Of a DNA stretch of 64,000 nucleotides, positions 38,726 to 49,191 are shown one piece after another (positions within the stretch are counted from its first letter, which is position 1; each line of letters starts with the position of its first letter). Below the pieces are notes generated by a model. The model had not been told where the DNA came from. It saw only the letters and a program-made list of their open reading frames with translations, and did no database searches. Source of the DNA: Agitococcus lubricus (GTDB lineage: Bacteria; Pseudomonadota; Gammaproteobacteria; Pseudomonadales; Moraxellaceae). A program made the translations under genes and the position numbers. The stretch covers positions 87,541 through 151,540 of the forward strand of contig NZ_QAON01000008.1 in the NCBI RefSeq assembly GCF_003051055.1, given 5' to 3'.

Positions 38726-39820
38726 CTACAACACTGCTTTAGGATACGAGCCTAAAATACGCATTTCCCTAACTCGTGCTTTAATTTCATCCAGAACCAC
38801 TTTTACATGGGGTTGTTGTTGATGACCTTCAAAATCAATAAAGAACACATACGACCAAATATCATTTTGAGCAGGACGTGTTTCAATGCGTGTTAAAGAA
38901 ATATTATGGCGATAAAACGGCTCTAAAATATGATACAACGCGCCCGCTTCGTTATGTGCGGCAACAATTAACGAGGTTTTATCATCACCACTGGCAGGTA
39001 CTTCTTCTGTCCCAATAATTAAGAAACGTGTGGTATTGTTAGGATTATCTTCAATATTGGCATGAAGAATCGTTAAGTCGTATAACTCTGCGGCTGTTTC
39101 ACCCGCAATCGCGGCGGAGTGCCACTCACTTTTCACCATACGCGCCGCTTCAGCATTGCTCGATACTGCCACCCGCTCTACTTTTGGAAAATGGGCATCC
39201 AACCATTTACGGCATTGCGCTAAGGATTGCTGATGAGAGTAAATACGCGAAATATGCTTAATTTGAGTGCCTTTAGCTACTAGTAAATTTTGGTGAATGC
39301 GTAACTCCACTTCGCCAATAATCTTCAGTGAGGAGGCCATAAAACAGTCTAAAGTATGGTTGACTACCCCTTCAGAGGAGTTTTCCACAGGCACGACGCC
39401 ATAGTTCACACTGCCCGCTTCTACTTCACGAAACACTTCGTCAATCGTCGCTAAGGGTTGTGTTAAAGCAGCATGACCAAAATGCTTGAGCGCAGCAGCA
39501 TGGGTAAACGTACCGTTTGGCCCTAAAAAAGCAATATTGAGTGGTGATTCTAAGGCCAAACACGCCGACATAATTTCGCGAAATAAACGAGCAACAGTTT
39601 CACCTGCTAAAGGGCCTTGATTACGCTGCATCACCATTTGCAATACCTGTGCTTCACGCTCAGGACGATAAAAACTTTTTATCGTGGGGTCTTCCGCTTT
39701 TTTAACTTCGGCCACTTGTTGCGCACAGACTGCACGCTGGTTAATCAATTGATGAATATCTTGGTCGATTTTATCAATCCGTTGTCTTAACTCTGCTAAT
39801 GTTGGACGTTGCTCGCTCAT
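38726..39820 (-). CDS. pheA: Bifunctional chorismate mutase / prephenate dehydratase
   Basis: The protein has 364 residues, the P-protein of phenylalanine synthesis. The N-terminal AroQ chorismate mutase (about 1-90) has LRQRIDKIDQDIHQLINQR. The prephenate dehydratase (about 95-275) has AFLGPNGTFTHAA, VPVENSSEGVV and NTTRFLIIG. The C-terminal ACT domain (about 285-360) has the Phe-binding motifs NEAGALYHIL and LTRIETRP, so feedback inhibition by Phe is expected. AGGTGAG lies just ahead of the ATG, and serC is 21 bases upstream: one operon. Confidence 0.97.
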   Translation of the reverse strand: MSEQRPTLAELRQRIDKIDQDIHQLINQRAVCAQQVAEVKKAEDPTIKSFYRPEREAQVLQMVMQRNQGPLAGETVARLFREIMSACLALESPLNIAFLGPNGTFTHAAALKHFGHAALTQPLATIDEVFREVEAGSVNYGVVPVENSSEGVVNHTLDCFMASSLKIIGEVELRIHQNLLVAKGTQIKHISRIYSHQQSLAQCRKWLDAHFPKVERVAVSSNAEAARMVKSEWHSAAIAGETAAELYDLTILHANIEDNPNNTTRFLIIGTEEVPASGDDKTSLIVAAHNEAGALYHILEPFYRHNISLTRIETRPAQNDIWSYVFFIDFEGHQQQPHVKVVLDEIKARVREMRILGSYPKAVL

Positions 39821-39841
39821 CTCACCTGTTCTCTCAAAATA

Positions 39842-40918
39842 TTAACCGTGACGTTTAGCAAAGTCAGTCATAAAACTGACTAAGGTATCAACGGCTGCTT
39901 CAGGTACGGCATTATAAATACTGGCGCGCATACCGCCTACCGAACGATGCCCAGCTAAGTTAAGTAAGCCATTCGCTTCAGCTTCTTTGAGGAAGACTTT
40001 ATCTAAAGCGGGATTGGCTAAGGTAAAGGGAACGTTCATCATCGAGCGGTTAGGTTTGGCGACAGGATTCGCATAGAACTCGCTGGCATCAATAGCAGCG
40101 TAGAGTTTAGCCGCTTTACGACGATTCACTTCTGCCATTGCGGACAAGCCACCTTCGGCTTTTAACCACTTAAAGACCAAACCCGATAAATACCATGCAT
40201 AAGTGGATGGCGTGTTATACATAGAAGCATTGTCGGCATGGATTTTATAATCCAACATCGTGGGTGTGCCTTTGAGCACATCGCCCAACAAATCTTCACG
40301 GACAATGACAACCACTAAACCCGCAGGACCAATATTTTTTTGTGCACCCGCATAAATCAAGCCAAATTTAGAGACATCAAGGGGTTCGGCGAGGATGATA
40401 GAGGAAAAATCGGCCACTAAGGGCACATCGACCTCAGGAATAAAATCATATTGTACGCCGTGAATCGTTTCATTTGGCGTGTAATGTAAATACGCGGCAT
40501 CCGAGTTTAACTGCCAAGACTCAAAGGCGGGCACTGCTCTGAAGTGATTACTTTCATCGCTGGCGACAACATTCACCTGACAAAACTTTTTAGCTTCTTT
40601 AATGGCTTTGTCCGACCACATGCCTGTATTGACATAATCAGCACTGCTTTTACCACGCAGTAGATTCATGGGAATCATGGCAAATTGTTGTGACGCACCA
40701 CCTTGCAAAAATAGGACTTTATAATTGGACGGAATGGCTAGTAAATCACGCAAATCCTGTTCGGCTTGCTCAGCAATGGCCACATAATCGGCACTACGAT
40801 GGCTCATCTCCATTACTGATAAGCCTTTACCGTGATAATTGACTAACTCCGCTTGTGCTTGTTGCAACACGGCTTCTGGTAAAGCCGCAGGACCTGCACA
40901 AAAATTATAAGCTCGCAT
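39842..40918 (-). CDS. serC: Phosphoserine aminotransferase
   Basis: This PLP enzyme converts 3-phosphohydroxypyruvate to phosphoserine, and also serves in pyridoxal phosphate synthesis. It has 358 residues. MRAYNFCAGPAALPEAVL, LFLQGGASQQF near 70, the PLP Lys in YAGAQKNIGPAG near 195 and GHRSVGGMRASIYNA near the end are all standard. AAAGGT precedes the ATG. It lies between gyrA (after a terminator) and pheA, the conserved Pseudomonas order. Confidence 0.98.
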   Translation of the reverse strand: MRAYNFCAGPAALPEAVLQQAQAELVNYHGKGLSVMEMSHRSADYVAIAEQAEQDLRDLLAIPSNYKVLFLQGGASQQFAMIPMNLLRGKSSADYVNTGMWSDKAIKEAKKFCQVNVVASDESNHFRAVPAFESWQLNSDAAYLHYTPNETIHGVQYDFIPEVDVPLVADFSSIILAEPLDVSKFGLIYAGAQKNIGPAGLVVVIVREDLLGDVLKGTPTMLDYKIHADNASMYNTPSTYAWYLSGLVFKWLKAEGGLSAMAEVNRRKAAKLYAAIDASEFYANPVAKPNRSMMNVPFTLANPALDKVFLKEAEANGLLNLAGHRSVGGMRASIYNAVPEAAVDTLVSFMTDFAKRHG

Positions 40919-40994
40919 AACAGTTACCTTTGATTAACACCTCTAGGTGTCTACGTCAACGGGGCTTATTTACCCAGTCGTCTCACCTAATAAC

Positions 40995-41024
40995 AAAAAA
41001 TTAAGCGGCTGATATCAGCCGCTT
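40995..41024 (-). terminator. Intrinsic terminator of gyrA
   Basis: A perfect 22-base palindrome, AAGCGGCTGA and its complement (41003-41024), lies 14 bases past the gyrA stop. On the minus strand it is followed by AATTTTTT. This makes it a strong terminator ahead of serC. Confidence 0.88.
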
Positions 41025-41038
41025 TGATTGAACAGGCT

Positions 41039-43825
41039 CTATTCAGCTTCAATCGGGTCAGTATTGGCATCTTCCGCATCTTGTATTGATGATAGGTCAC
41101 CAACAACAGCCTCATCAGATGTCGCCTCGGCATTTTCAGCTAGAACTTCTTCCTCATCGGGTACTTCTAGACAAACTACGCCCACTAATTGTTCGTCATC
41201 ACTCATACGAATGAGCGTCACGCCTTGTGCATTACGTGACTGCACCGACACCTCGCCAACACGCGTACGTACCAAGGTGCCCAAATCAGAAATCAACAAA
41301 ATATCACTACGTTCAGCAACAACAACGGCTGAGACTAACTCACCATTACGTTCATTGGTTTGGATGGCCAAGATACCCTGTCCACCGCGTTTACGTAACG
41401 TAAACTTATTGATTGGCGTACGTTTACCATAACCGTTGGCACAGGCAATTAACACTTGAGCTTGGTGTTCATCTAACACGAGGTCTTCATTTTCATCGCT
41501 TAAGTCTTCATCGTGGGTATCAAGCGTGACTTCTGCGTCGTCAAGATGCTCTGTTAAGGCGTCCTCATCGGCAGGTACTAACACGGGCTCGCCGTCTGCA
41601 CTATAAGGTACAGCCACCATCGACACAATACGACCACCGTCAGGCAAACGCATGCCGCGTACCCCCATGGCGGTACGTCCCATAGAGCGGACATCACTTT
41701 CACGGAAACGAATCGCTTTACCTAAATTACTAAACAGCATGATGTCTTGATGACCGTCTGTCACCGCCACACCAATCAGTTCATTATCCCCATCCAACTC
41801 AATGGCAATTAAACCATTCGCTCGCGGTCTAGAGAACGCCGATAATTCCACACGTTTGACGGTGCCATCGGCGGTAGCCATAAATACAAATTGACCTTCG
41901 GCGTATTCGCGTAGTGGCAAAATCGCGGTGACTTTTTCGTCATCAACCAATTGCAATAAATTCACCAAAGGCTTGCCTTTAGCACCACGCCCCGCCTGTG
42001 GCAAGTCATAAACTTTAATCCAATAGACTTTCCCTAAGGAGGTAAAACACAAGACCGTATCATGGGTACTCGCTACCAACAGATGTTCGACATAATCTTC
42101 ATCTTTCATGGAGGTTGCAGACTTGCCTCGACCACCCCGCTTTTGCGCTCTATAGTCACTCAATGGCTGAATTTTGGCATACCCTGTATGCGAAATGGTT
42201 AAGACCACTTGCTCATCGGTAATGAGGTCTTCAATACTCAAATCTAAACGTGACGCAATAATTTCGGTTTTACGGGCGTCGCCATAGGTATCGAGGACTA
42301 ATTTTAACTCGTGACGAATCACGTCCATCAACAATTTAGCATCTGCCAAAATAGCCAACAACTCACTGATTTTACCCAATAATTCTTCGTATTCGGCCAT
42401 GAGCTTATCTTGCTCTAAGCCTGTTAAACGGTGCAAACGTAAGTCTAAAATCGCTTGGGCTTGGTCGGCCGATAATTTATAGCCATTCTCTAACAGACCT
42501 AAATATTCAGGCAAGCCTTCTGGACGACACGCATTTTTATCACCTGCACGCTCCAACAAGGCCAAAACACCGCCTTCTTTCCAGACTTTATCTAACAAGC
42601 GTTCTTTGGCTTGTGCCCCGTTGGCCGAGGTTTTAATCAGTTCAATGACCTCATCAATGTTGGCTAAGGCAACCGCTAAACCTTCAACAATGTGGCCACG
42701 CTCACGCGCTTTACGCAGCTCATATACCGTACGACGCGTGACAACTTCTTGACGATGACGAATAAACGATGAGATTAAATCGCGTAGATTGAGTAATTTA
42801 GGCTGTCCATCTTGCAAGGCAAGCATATTAAAACTAAACGAAGACTCTAAAGGCGTATGCGCAAAGAGATTATTGACCACCACGTCAGGTACTTCATTAC
42901 GTTTTAATTCAATGACAATACGCATACCGTCTTTATCAGACTCATCACGCAACTCACTGATGCCTTCGAGTTTCTTTTCTTTGACCAACTCGGCGATTTT
43001 TTCAATCACGCGTGCTTTGTTTAACTGATAAGGAATTTCTGTAAAAACAATAGTATGACGACCTGTTTTATTGTCCGTTTCGACATGATGACGTGCACGA
43101 ATATGAATACGGCCACGACCTGTTTTGTAGGCTTCAATGATACCACTACGGCCATTGATAATCGCACCTGTTGGGAAGTCTGGCCCTGTCACATACTGCA
43201 TCAAGCCTTCGACGGTAATGCTGTTATCATCTACATAAGCCAAACAAGCATTGATAACTTCGGTGAGATTATGAGGGGGAATATTGGTGGCCATACCCAC
43301 TGCAATACCCGACGAGCCATTAATCAATAAGTTGGGAATACGGGTTGGCAGTACAGAGGGAATCATCTCACTGCCATCGTAGTTAGGTGCCCAATCAACC
43401 GTGTCTTTTTCGAGGTCAGCTAATAGGTCGTGCGCTAAACGGGTCATACGTACTTCGGTATAACGCATCGCGGCTGGTGCATCACCATCGACCGAACCAA
43501 AGTTACCCTGACCATCCACTAATAAATAACGTAAGCTGAATGGCTGCGCCATACGCACAATCGTATCATAAACGGCCGTATCGCCATGTGGATGGTATTT
43601 ACCGATGACATCACCAACCACACGTGCCGATTTTTTGTAGGCTTTATTCCAGTCATTGCCCAATTCGTGCATCGCAAATAAGGCACGACGGTGTACAGGT
43701 TTTAATCCATCACGTACATCAGGTAAGGCACGGCCAACAATCACGCTCATGGCGTAGTCTAAATACGATTGACGTAATTCGTCTTCGATATTGACGGGGA
43801 CGATTTCAGGGGCAAATTCGGTCAT
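41039..43825 (-). CDS. gyrA: DNA gyrase subunit A
   Basis: The protein has 928 residues from ATG 43825; the ORF start at 43837 is a TTG and only adds MRIR. With this start the numbering equals E. coli: catalytic Tyr122 (AAMRYTEV), quinolone-region Thr83 and Asp87 ([10 protein letters not shown]). Thr at 83, where E. coli has Ser, is also the wild-type residue in P. aeruginosa, so it is not by itself a resistance sign. The GyrA box QRGGRGK lies in the C-terminal domain. That domain carries an acidic insertion of about 35 residues (near 790-825) and an acidic tail, making the protein longer than the ~875 of E. coli. Confidence 0.98.
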   Translation of the reverse strand: MTEFAPEIVPVNIEDELRQSYLDYAMSVIVGRALPDVRDGLKPVHRRALFAMHELGNDWNKAYKKSARVVGDVIGKYHPHGDTAVYDTIVRMAQPFSLRYLLVDGQGNFGSVDGDAPAAMRYTEVRMTRLAHDLLADLEKDTVDWAPNYDGSEMIPSVLPTRIPNLLINGSSGIAVGMATNIPPHNLTEVINACLAYVDDNSITVEGLMQYVTGPDFPTGAIINGRSGIIEAYKTGRGRIHIRARHHVETDNKTGRHTIVFTEIPYQLNKARVIEKIAELVKEKKLEGISELRDESDKDGMRIVIELKRNEVPDVVVNNLFAHTPLESSFSFNMLALQDGQPKLLNLRDLISSFIRHRQEVVTRRTVYELRKARERGHIVEGLAVALANIDEVIELIKTSANGAQAKERLLDKVWKEGGVLALLERAGDKNACRPEGLPEYLGLLENGYKLSADQAQAILDLRLHRLTGLEQDKLMAEYEELLGKISELLAILADAKLLMDVIRHELKLVLDTYGDARKTEIIASRLDLSIEDLITDEQVVLTISHTGYAKIQPLSDYRAQKRGGRGKSATSMKDEDYVEHLLVASTHDTVLCFTSLGKVYWIKVYDLPQAGRGAKGKPLVNLLQLVDDEKVTAILPLREYAEGQFVFMATADGTVKRVELSAFSRPRANGLIAIELDGDNELIGVAVTDGHQDIMLFSNLGKAIRFRESDVRSMGRTAMGVRGMRLPDGGRIVSMVAVPYSADGEPVLVPADEDALTEHLDDAEVTLDTHDEDLSDENEDLVLDEHQAQVLIACANGYGKRTPINKFTLRKRGGQGILAIQTNERNGELVSAVVVAERSDILLISDLGTLVRTRVGEVSVQSRNAQGVTLIRMSDDEQLVGVVCLEVPDEEEVLAENAEATSDEAVVGDLSSIQDAEDANTDPIEAE

Positions 43826-44399
43826 ACGTATTCTCAAAAGGAATTTTGATTAGCTTTTATAAGACTGACACGCGCTATACCTATTTCTTTTTCTGTTTAC
43901 TGCAATACGCTTAGCGTAGCGATTGAGGTACACGAAGACAGGAAAAAACAGGCGGCAAAATTAATGGCGTATCCATTCGGAGAGTCTGTTATTAAGCGCT
44001 GAAATATAACACAAGTTACGCAAATGGGGGAATGTTCTGCACACTAAATCCCGCTAAATTCGCACGTTTTCTAAGCGATAAACGACAAACGATGACTCAG
44101 ACAACGAAAAGCTCATCTTGAGACTGAATCGTTGTTTTTAAGGGCGTTACGAAGGGCTTTGATAAAACTAAAGCCACTCAGAGTAGCTGTCCTACAACAG
44201 CAAGCCATTGATTAAATTACAGACAAAAAACTGCCTGTCTCATCAAAATGTTAATTGCCATAGTAATGTGTTATCAAGTCAGAGCGCTTTTTCGTTATAC
44301 TCTAGTCAAATAACACCGCCCTATTGCCTTATCGCATGATGGGTGTAATTTTTAACCTTATAGGATGTCAAAAATCCTGCCTGATGTGGAGCGGTGCGC
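43826..44399. other. Divergent gyrA / ubiG intergenic region
   Basis: This is a 574-base stretch without a supported gene. It contains a TATACT (44296-44301) that could be the ubiG -10 box, about 100 bases ahead of the ATG, but its -35 is poor. Short repeats (AGACA-N10-TGTCT near 44220-44240) are too weak to call. A small RNA could hide here; nothing in the sequence proves one. Confidence 0.5.
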
Positions 44400-45119
44400 A
44401 TGAGTCACACGATAAGCCACTTAAATGTTGACCCCTCAGAAATTGCCAAATTTGAAGCCTTGGCAGCCAAATGGTGGGATCAAAACTCAGAATTTAAACC
44501 TTTACATCAAATCAACCCCCTACGGCTTAATTGGATTGATGAACGTGTACAACTCGCGGGTAAGCGTGTTTTAGATGTCGGTTGTGGCGGTGGTATTTTA
44601 GCCGAGTCCATGGCGCGTCGTGGTGCAGAAGTATTAGGTATTGATATGGGCGCAGCGCCATTGGCTGTTGCTCAATTACACGCGCAGCAAACTGGGGTCA
44701 ATAATATTCAGTATCAACAAATTCCTGTTGAACAACTTGCAGCCGAACAAGCACATAGCTTTGATGTGGTGACCTGTATGGAAATGTTGGAGCATGTACC
44801 CGACCCTGCCTCAATCATTAAAGCCTGTCAGCAGTTAGTCAAACCTAATGGCCATGTCTTTTTTTCGACACTTAACCGTAATCCTAAATCGTATGTCTTC
44901 GCGATTTTGGGTGCAGAGTACATTCTTAAACTCTTACCTAAAGGCACACATGACTATAAAAAATTTATTCGGCCTTCTGAGTTAGCAACTTGGATTCGTC
45001 AAGCGCAACTCAATCTAAAAGAAAGTATTGGTTTACACTATAACCCCATCACTAAATATTACTGGTTAGCCCCTAATGTGGATGTGAATTATATGGTCTA
45101 TACGAGAGCTGAGGTATGA
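44400..45119 (+). CDS. ubiG: Ubiquinone biosynthesis O-methyltransferase UbiG
   Basis: The protein has 239 residues from ATG 44400, with GGAG 8 bases upstream; a GTG six bases earlier is less likely. It performs both O-methylations of the ubiquinone ring. SAM-binding motif [15 protein letters not shown] is near 55-70, [10 protein letters not shown] is near 130, and [15 protein letters not shown] near 185 is the UbiG signature. The stop overlaps mupP by 4 bases (ATGA), so the operon is translationally coupled. Confidence 0.97.
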   Translation: MSHTISHLNVDPSEIAKFEALAAKWWDQNSEFKPLHQINPLRLNWIDERVQLAGKRVLDVGCGGGILAESMARRGAEVLGIDMGAAPLAVAQLHAQQTGVNNIQYQQIPVEQLAAEQAHSFDVVTCMEMLEHVPDPASIIKACQQLVKPNGHVFFSTLNRNPKSYVFAILGAEYILKLLPKGTHDYKKFIRPSELATWIRQAQLNLKESIGLHYNPITKYYWLAPNVDVNYMVYTRAEV

Positions 45120-45781
45120 GTCAACACATAGAGGCCGTTTTATTTGATTTAGATGGTACGTTGGTCGATACCGCACCCGATTTTATTCGTATACTCAATG
45201 CCTTAAGACAAACACAGGGTAAACCCGCATTAGAGAATGCCGTGATTCGTGCTGCTGTGTCCGCAGGCGCGCGCGCGATGATTCAAGTTGGCTTTCCTGA
45301 ACACGCTGTAGACTCACCCGAATTTATACAATTACGTCAGCAATTTTTAGATAATTATGGTCTAGGCTTAGACCAAGAGAGTCGTTTATTTGACGGTTTA
45401 GAGACATTATTGAGCCAATTGGAGCAACGGGGTATTCCTTGGGGTATCGTCACCAATAAACCCCGTGTTTATAGCGAAGCGCTATTAAAAGGGTTACACC
45501 TAGACCAACGCTGTGCCGTGTTAGTTTGTCCTGATGATGTTAGTCGTACCAAGCCCGACCCCGAACCCTTATATCTGGCGTGTAAAAAGCTAGGGGTGAC
45601 TACCGAAAATTCCGTCTATGTAGGTGACCATATTCGTGATATTCAAGCAGGCAACAATGCTAACATGACGACAATCGCCGTGGGTTTTGGCTATATTGTT
45701 GCAGGTGAACATATTGAAGATTGGCAAGCTGACCATTGTGTACAGACCGTTGCTGAACTGATCCATTTTTTTAATTCGTGA
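45116..45781 (+). CDS. mupP: HAD phosphatase, N-acetylmuramic acid 6-phosphate phosphatase MupP (Gph-like)
   Basis: This is a 221-residue HAD hydrolase of the phosphoglycolate phosphatase family. Motif I is D11-L-D13-G-T ([10 protein letters not shown]), motif II VTNKP near 110, Lys in RTKPDPEP near 148, motif [17 protein letters not shown] near 175. In Pseudomonas the gene between ubiG and yciK is mupP, which serves the AmgK/MurU cell-wall recycling bypass. That exact order is seen here, so MupP is preferred over a true Gph. Activity itself cannot be separated by motif alone. Confidence 0.85.
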   Translation: MSQHIEAVLFDLDGTLVDTAPDFIRILNALRQTQGKPALENAVIRAAVSAGARAMIQVGFPEHAVDSPEFIQLRQQFLDNYGLGLDQESRLFDGLETLLSQLEQRGIPWGIVTNKPRVYSEALLKGLHLDQRCAVLVCPDDVSRTKPDPEPLYLACKKLGVTTENSVYVGDHIRDIQAGNNANMTTIAVGFGYIVAGEHIEDWQADHCVQTVAELIHFFNS

Positions 45782-45789
45782 GAACCATT

Positions 45790-46551
45790 ATGAATCTCGC
45801 CGATATGCGTAATTACCAAGCACCTGCGGATTTATTAAAAGACCGCGTCATTCTTGTTACTGGCGCGAGTGATGGTATTGGACGTACTGTGGCCAAAACC
45901 TATGCTCAATACGGTGCGACAGTTATTTTATTAGGTCGTGACCTCCACAAATTAGACCACGTTTACGATGAAATTGAAGCCGATGGCGGTGCGCAACCTG
46001 CCATTATTCCCATCAACTTTAGCTCAGCAACACTGGCTGAGTTTGAACAACTGGCTATCAGCATAGAAAATGAATTAGGCCGTTTAGATGGCATTGTGCA
46101 TTGTGCAGGCATTTTAGGCGATATTACCCCGCTTGAGATGTACAATCCCGATACATGGGATGAGGTGATGAAAATAAACTTACGCGCCCCGTTTATGCTG
46201 ACTCAACAATTATTACCCCTGCTCAAACGTGCGCCTGATGCCTCATTGATTTTTTTAAGTAGCAGCGTTGGCCGCAAAGCACGTGCATTCTGGGGCGCTT
46301 ATTCAGTCTCTAAATTTGGGGTTGAAGGCTTAAGCCAGTTATTTGCCGAAGAATTAGCCAATACAACCGCCATTCGCGTGAATTGTATCAATCCAGGGGC
46401 AACACGCACGGCGATGCGTGCTAAGGCATATCCTGCCGAAGACCCTATTCATGTCACACCACCCAGTGCCTTAATGCCACTGTTTTTATTTTTAATGGGT
46501 GCTGACGGCAAAGGCGTACATGGTCAATCTATAGATGGACAAGCGCGCTGA
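45790..46551 (+). CDS. yciK: YciK-family SDR oxidoreductase
   Basis: The protein has 253 residues from ATG 45790; TGAGAA lies just upstream, and the GTG at 45778 inside mupP is the less likely start. Cofactor motif LVTGASDGIGRTVA, NNAG replaced by VHCAGILGD (usual in YciK), SSSVGR serine and YSVSK catalytic pair are present. The family has no firmly known substrate. Third gene of the ubiG-mupP-yciK operon. A repeat element lies 186 bases after its stop. Confidence 0.88.
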   Translation: MNLADMRNYQAPADLLKDRVILVTGASDGIGRTVAKTYAQYGATVILLGRDLHKLDHVYDEIEADGGAQPAIIPINFSSATLAEFEQLAISIENELGRLDGIVHCAGILGDITPLEMYNPDTWDEVMKINLRAPFMLTQQLLPLLKRAPDASLIFLSSSVGRKARAFWGAYSVSKFGVEGLSQLFAEELANTTAIRVNCINPGATRTAMRAKAYPAEDPIHVTPPSALMPLFLFLMGADGKGVHGQSIDGQAR

Positions 46552-46737
46552 TACTCCCTAAACATCTCTTCTCTTATTTCAAGAGAAGAGATAGCCCCCA
46601 TCAAGCTGTCAACTATTGCTTTCTCGTCAAATTGGCCCACGCAAACAATTCCATTCCTACACAACACACGTTATGCTCAAATGCCCTAAAACTAGCAAAA
46701 ATGTGCCAAAATCGGCCTATATTAGCTAGATACACTA

Positions 46738-47004
46738 GGGTCTGTTGACATTTTGCGTGTGAGCCGCGTTGCTGATAAAAATTGACTCAGGCAAGGCACA
46801 AAACGCAGTTAATAGTCGTTCTATTGGCAAGTTTTGTCACGTAGAATGAGCCAATTTTTAATGCAACCCACAGGGAAAGAGCTATTTTTTGAGGCTACTT
46901 TGTTGTTCATCGCTTATTTGGAATAACCAAACTACGCGATTCACGCCTCGTATCCTCTAAAAAACAGTCTCTTTCGCAACCACAATCAAAACGTCAACAG
47001 ACCC
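46738..47004 (+). mobile_element. MITE copy B
   Basis: This is a 267-bp element with near-perfect terminal inverted repeats (18 bases, GGGTCTGTTGACRTTTTG, one mismatch), flanked by TA at 46736-46737 and 47005-47006. It matches copy C closely along its whole length and copy A in reverse orientation. It has no coding capacity. The end lies 11 bases before the DUF4282 start codon. The remaining spacer 46552-46735 is AT-rich without a gene. Confidence 0.9.
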
Positions 47005-47015
47005 TAGAGAGCGGC

Positions 47016-47480
47016 ATGACAAATTTACTTAAAATGCTTGAGGCAATCGGTTTATATCTCAAGACTTTATTATTTGACCTCAATTTTAGTCATTATATTA
47101 GCCTGCAAATTATCCCGCTCTGTTATTTGTTTATCTTGATTTCGACGACAGGCGGTTTGGTATTTTTTGTCGTTGACGGTTTTATGACCAACCCTTGGTT
47201 GGGACTGTTTTATTTATGCTTATCACCGCTTATATTTTTAATTTGGATTTCTGCCTGCCGCATGGTGTTAGAGTTATTAATGGTCATCTTTAGGATTACT
47301 GTACAGCTAGATGAAGTGTCGATGATGCGCGAATCCGTAGACAAACTTTCGGGCTTAAGCGAGGTGACAGCACTCACTCGCCCATTAACCCGTTTGTTTC
47401 AAACGCGTCCCGTTCGAGAGCCGCGTAGCAGTCGACAAGATACACCGCCACCAACCAATCATCGTCGCCCTCCCAATTAA
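47016..47480 (+). CDS. DUF4282-type small membrane protein
   Basis: The protein has 154 residues. Two membrane helices (about 27-54 and 60-85) follow the FDLNFSHYISLQIIP segment typical of DUF4282. An amphipathic region and a Pro/Arg-rich cytoplasmic tail (from about 128) end the protein. Function is unknown. GAGAG just before the ATG comes from sequence right after the MITE, so any native promoter has been pushed at least 267 bases away. The serine hydrolase gene follows by 21 bases. Confidence 0.75.
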   Translation: MTNLLKMLEAIGLYLKTLLFDLNFSHYISLQIIPLCYLFILISTTGGLVFFVVDGFMTNPWLGLFYLCLSPLIFLIWISACRMVLELLMVIFRITVQLDEVSMMRESVDKLSGLSEVTALTRPLTRLFQTRPVREPRSSRQDTPPPTNHRRPPN

Positions 47481-47501
47481 TTGTGGTCTCTAGGTTTTTA
47501 T

Positions 47502-48779
47502 ATGAAATTACTGTCATTAAATAGTTGTTATGTGACGCCCGATGTAGCCAGTGTCACCTCTTACGACTCACAAACAGAAGTTAATCCAGAAAGTGTGGGC
47601 TTATCGCTTAAACAACGTGACCGCATCTGGCAGGCAGCCGAATTACTTTACAAAACGGGCGCATCACCTGCCATCAGTATCTGTATTCGTAAAAAAGGAC
47701 ACATTGTATTGAACCGTGCCATTGGCCATGCCCGTGGCAATGGGCCAGAAGATACACTGGACACGCCCAAAGTATTAGCTACACCCGATACACGCATTTG
47801 TTTATTTTCAGCCTCGAAAGTAGTGACTGCGATGTTGATACATTTGTTAGATGAAATGGGCGAAATTGACCTACTCGACCCAATTAGTAATTACATTCCT
47901 GAATATGGGGTCAATGGCAAACGTAATGCCACGATTTATCATCTACTTGCCCATCGTGGAGGCATTCCCAGTTTACCCAAAGGCACAGACCCCAAACTCT
48001 TGTTTAACCCAGACGCAGCCTTAGATTTACTTTATAAGGCCAAACCCATCGCACCCAGTGGCTATCGTGCAGCCTATCATGCGCTCACTGCGGGTTATAT
48101 TTTAGGTGAAATTATCAAACGTGTGACAGGCAAAGACTGCCGAGAGTTTATGGCCGAAAAAATCAGTATTCCCATGGATATGCCGAGTTTTAATTTTGGT
48201 TTAGCCCCCGAGCATCGTGAACAAGTTGCGCTCAATTACAGTACAGGCGTTAAACCCATTTTTGTGATGGATGCTTTTTTACGCAATATCCTTGGCGGGT
48301 CGATGGAAGACGCCGAACACTACACCAATGACCCACAATTTATGGACACTATTTGCCCTGCGGGTAATATTTTTGCTACGGCAGAACAAGCAAGTCGTTT
48401 TTTTCAAATGTTATTAGATGGCGGACGATATCAGGATAAACAATTATTCGACCCTAAAACCATACGCCGTGCCACCATCGAAGTTTCTAAACCCGAAATT
48501 GATGCCAAATTACTGTTACCTATGCGGTATGCGATGGGGCCGATGCTGGGTGCTAAACCCGTAGGCTTGTACGGTATCAATACACCCAATGCCTTTGGTC
48601 ATTTGGGTTACACCTGCATATTTTGCTGGGCAGACCCAGACCGTGATATTTCTGCGAGCGTGTTGACCACAGGTAAATTTTTACTTGGGGCGGGCTTACC
48701 TGCGATTTTAAACTTAATTGCAACGATAAGCACGCAATGTAAGGTCTTAGCGCCCGCAGAAAGACGTCGCTTTTCATAA
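47502..48779 (+). CDS. Serine beta-lactamase-fold hydrolase/esterase (class C-like, EstB type)
   Basis: The protein has 425 residues from ATG 47502 (AGG upstream); the frame opens at TTG 47481 without support. The nucleophile motif S103-A-S-K106 (FSASKVVT) is that of family VIII esterases and class C beta-lactamases. The second motif is near YHALTAG (about 190) and the third corresponds to HLGYTC near 368. There is no signal peptide, so a cytoplasmic esterase is more likely than a beta-lactamase. It is cotranscribed with the DUF4282 gene by position. Confidence 0.83.
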   Translation: MKLLSLNSCYVTPDVASVTSYDSQTEVNPESVGLSLKQRDRIWQAAELLYKTGASPAISICIRKKGHIVLNRAIGHARGNGPEDTLDTPKVLATPDTRICLFSASKVVTAMLIHLLDEMGEIDLLDPISNYIPEYGVNGKRNATIYHLLAHRGGIPSLPKGTDPKLLFNPDAALDLLYKAKPIAPSGYRAAYHALTAGYILGEIIKRVTGKDCREFMAEKISIPMDMPSFNFGLAPEHREQVALNYSTGVKPIFVMDAFLRNILGGSMEDAEHYTNDPQFMDTICPAGNIFATAEQASRFFQMLLDGGRYQDKQLFDPKTIRRATIEVSKPEIDAKLLLPMRYAMGPMLGAKPVGLYGINTPNAFGHLGYTCIFCWADPDRDISASVLTTGKFLLGAGLPAILNLIATISTQCKVLAPAERRRFS

Positions 48780-49191
48780 AAAAGCTGCTACAATAGACAA
48801 ATAAAATACAAGTGTATTTTATTTGCTCAAAATACAAACAGCCGTCTTCTGCTCAAACGTTGAATGCCTGCTACCTGCGACGCTATTCATCTGGAATAGC
48901 GTCTCAATCTTAGCGATTGAAACGCAGAAAATAGTCAGAATTTTCGTGGCAAGATGACGGTATAGGCATTACACTTTTACTATTTATATGCGCTAATTGG
49001 TTAGGTGTAGTTACTAATTCACGGTACTGTCATGCCGTTATTATTAAATGTGCCTAGCTGATGCGACACATTTAAGACATCGTCTGATGTTTATAAATGT
49101 AATGAAGATAGTGACAAACTATCAAAACATGGGGGTTTAGTATTTTTGTGAAACTAGACTCTCGCCCGCTTTATGCGTCTGGAGCGTCTTA
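48780..49191. promoter_or_regulatory. Intergenic region with palindromes upstream of the desaturase
   Basis: These 412 bases have no gene. They hold a 28-base AT-rich palindrome (48798-48825, 13-bp arms), a 10-bp-arm hairpin GACGCTATTC-N5-GAATAGCGTC (48879-48903), TCAATC-N5-GATTGA (48904-48920) and GATAGT-N5-ACTATC (49107-49123). The middle two could form a structured RNA or a terminator for the hydrolase gene; the first and last may be protein sites. Confidence 0.5.
48798..48825. repeat. 28-base near-perfect palindrome
   Basis: CAAATAAAATACA and its exact complement flank a central AG. It begins 19 bases after the hydrolase stop. It contains almost no GC, so it is a poor terminator hairpin and more like a symmetric protein-binding site. 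Confidence 0.6.

Noticed and set aside
41200..43825. Thr83 of GyrA as a quinolone-resistance mutation
   Set aside because: Thr is the wild-type residue at this site in P. aeruginosa and other species, so it does not show selection.
43826..44399. Possible small RNA in the long gyrA-ubiG spacer
   Set aside because: There is no terminator hairpin with a T-run and no paired strong promoter, so no coordinates can be supported.
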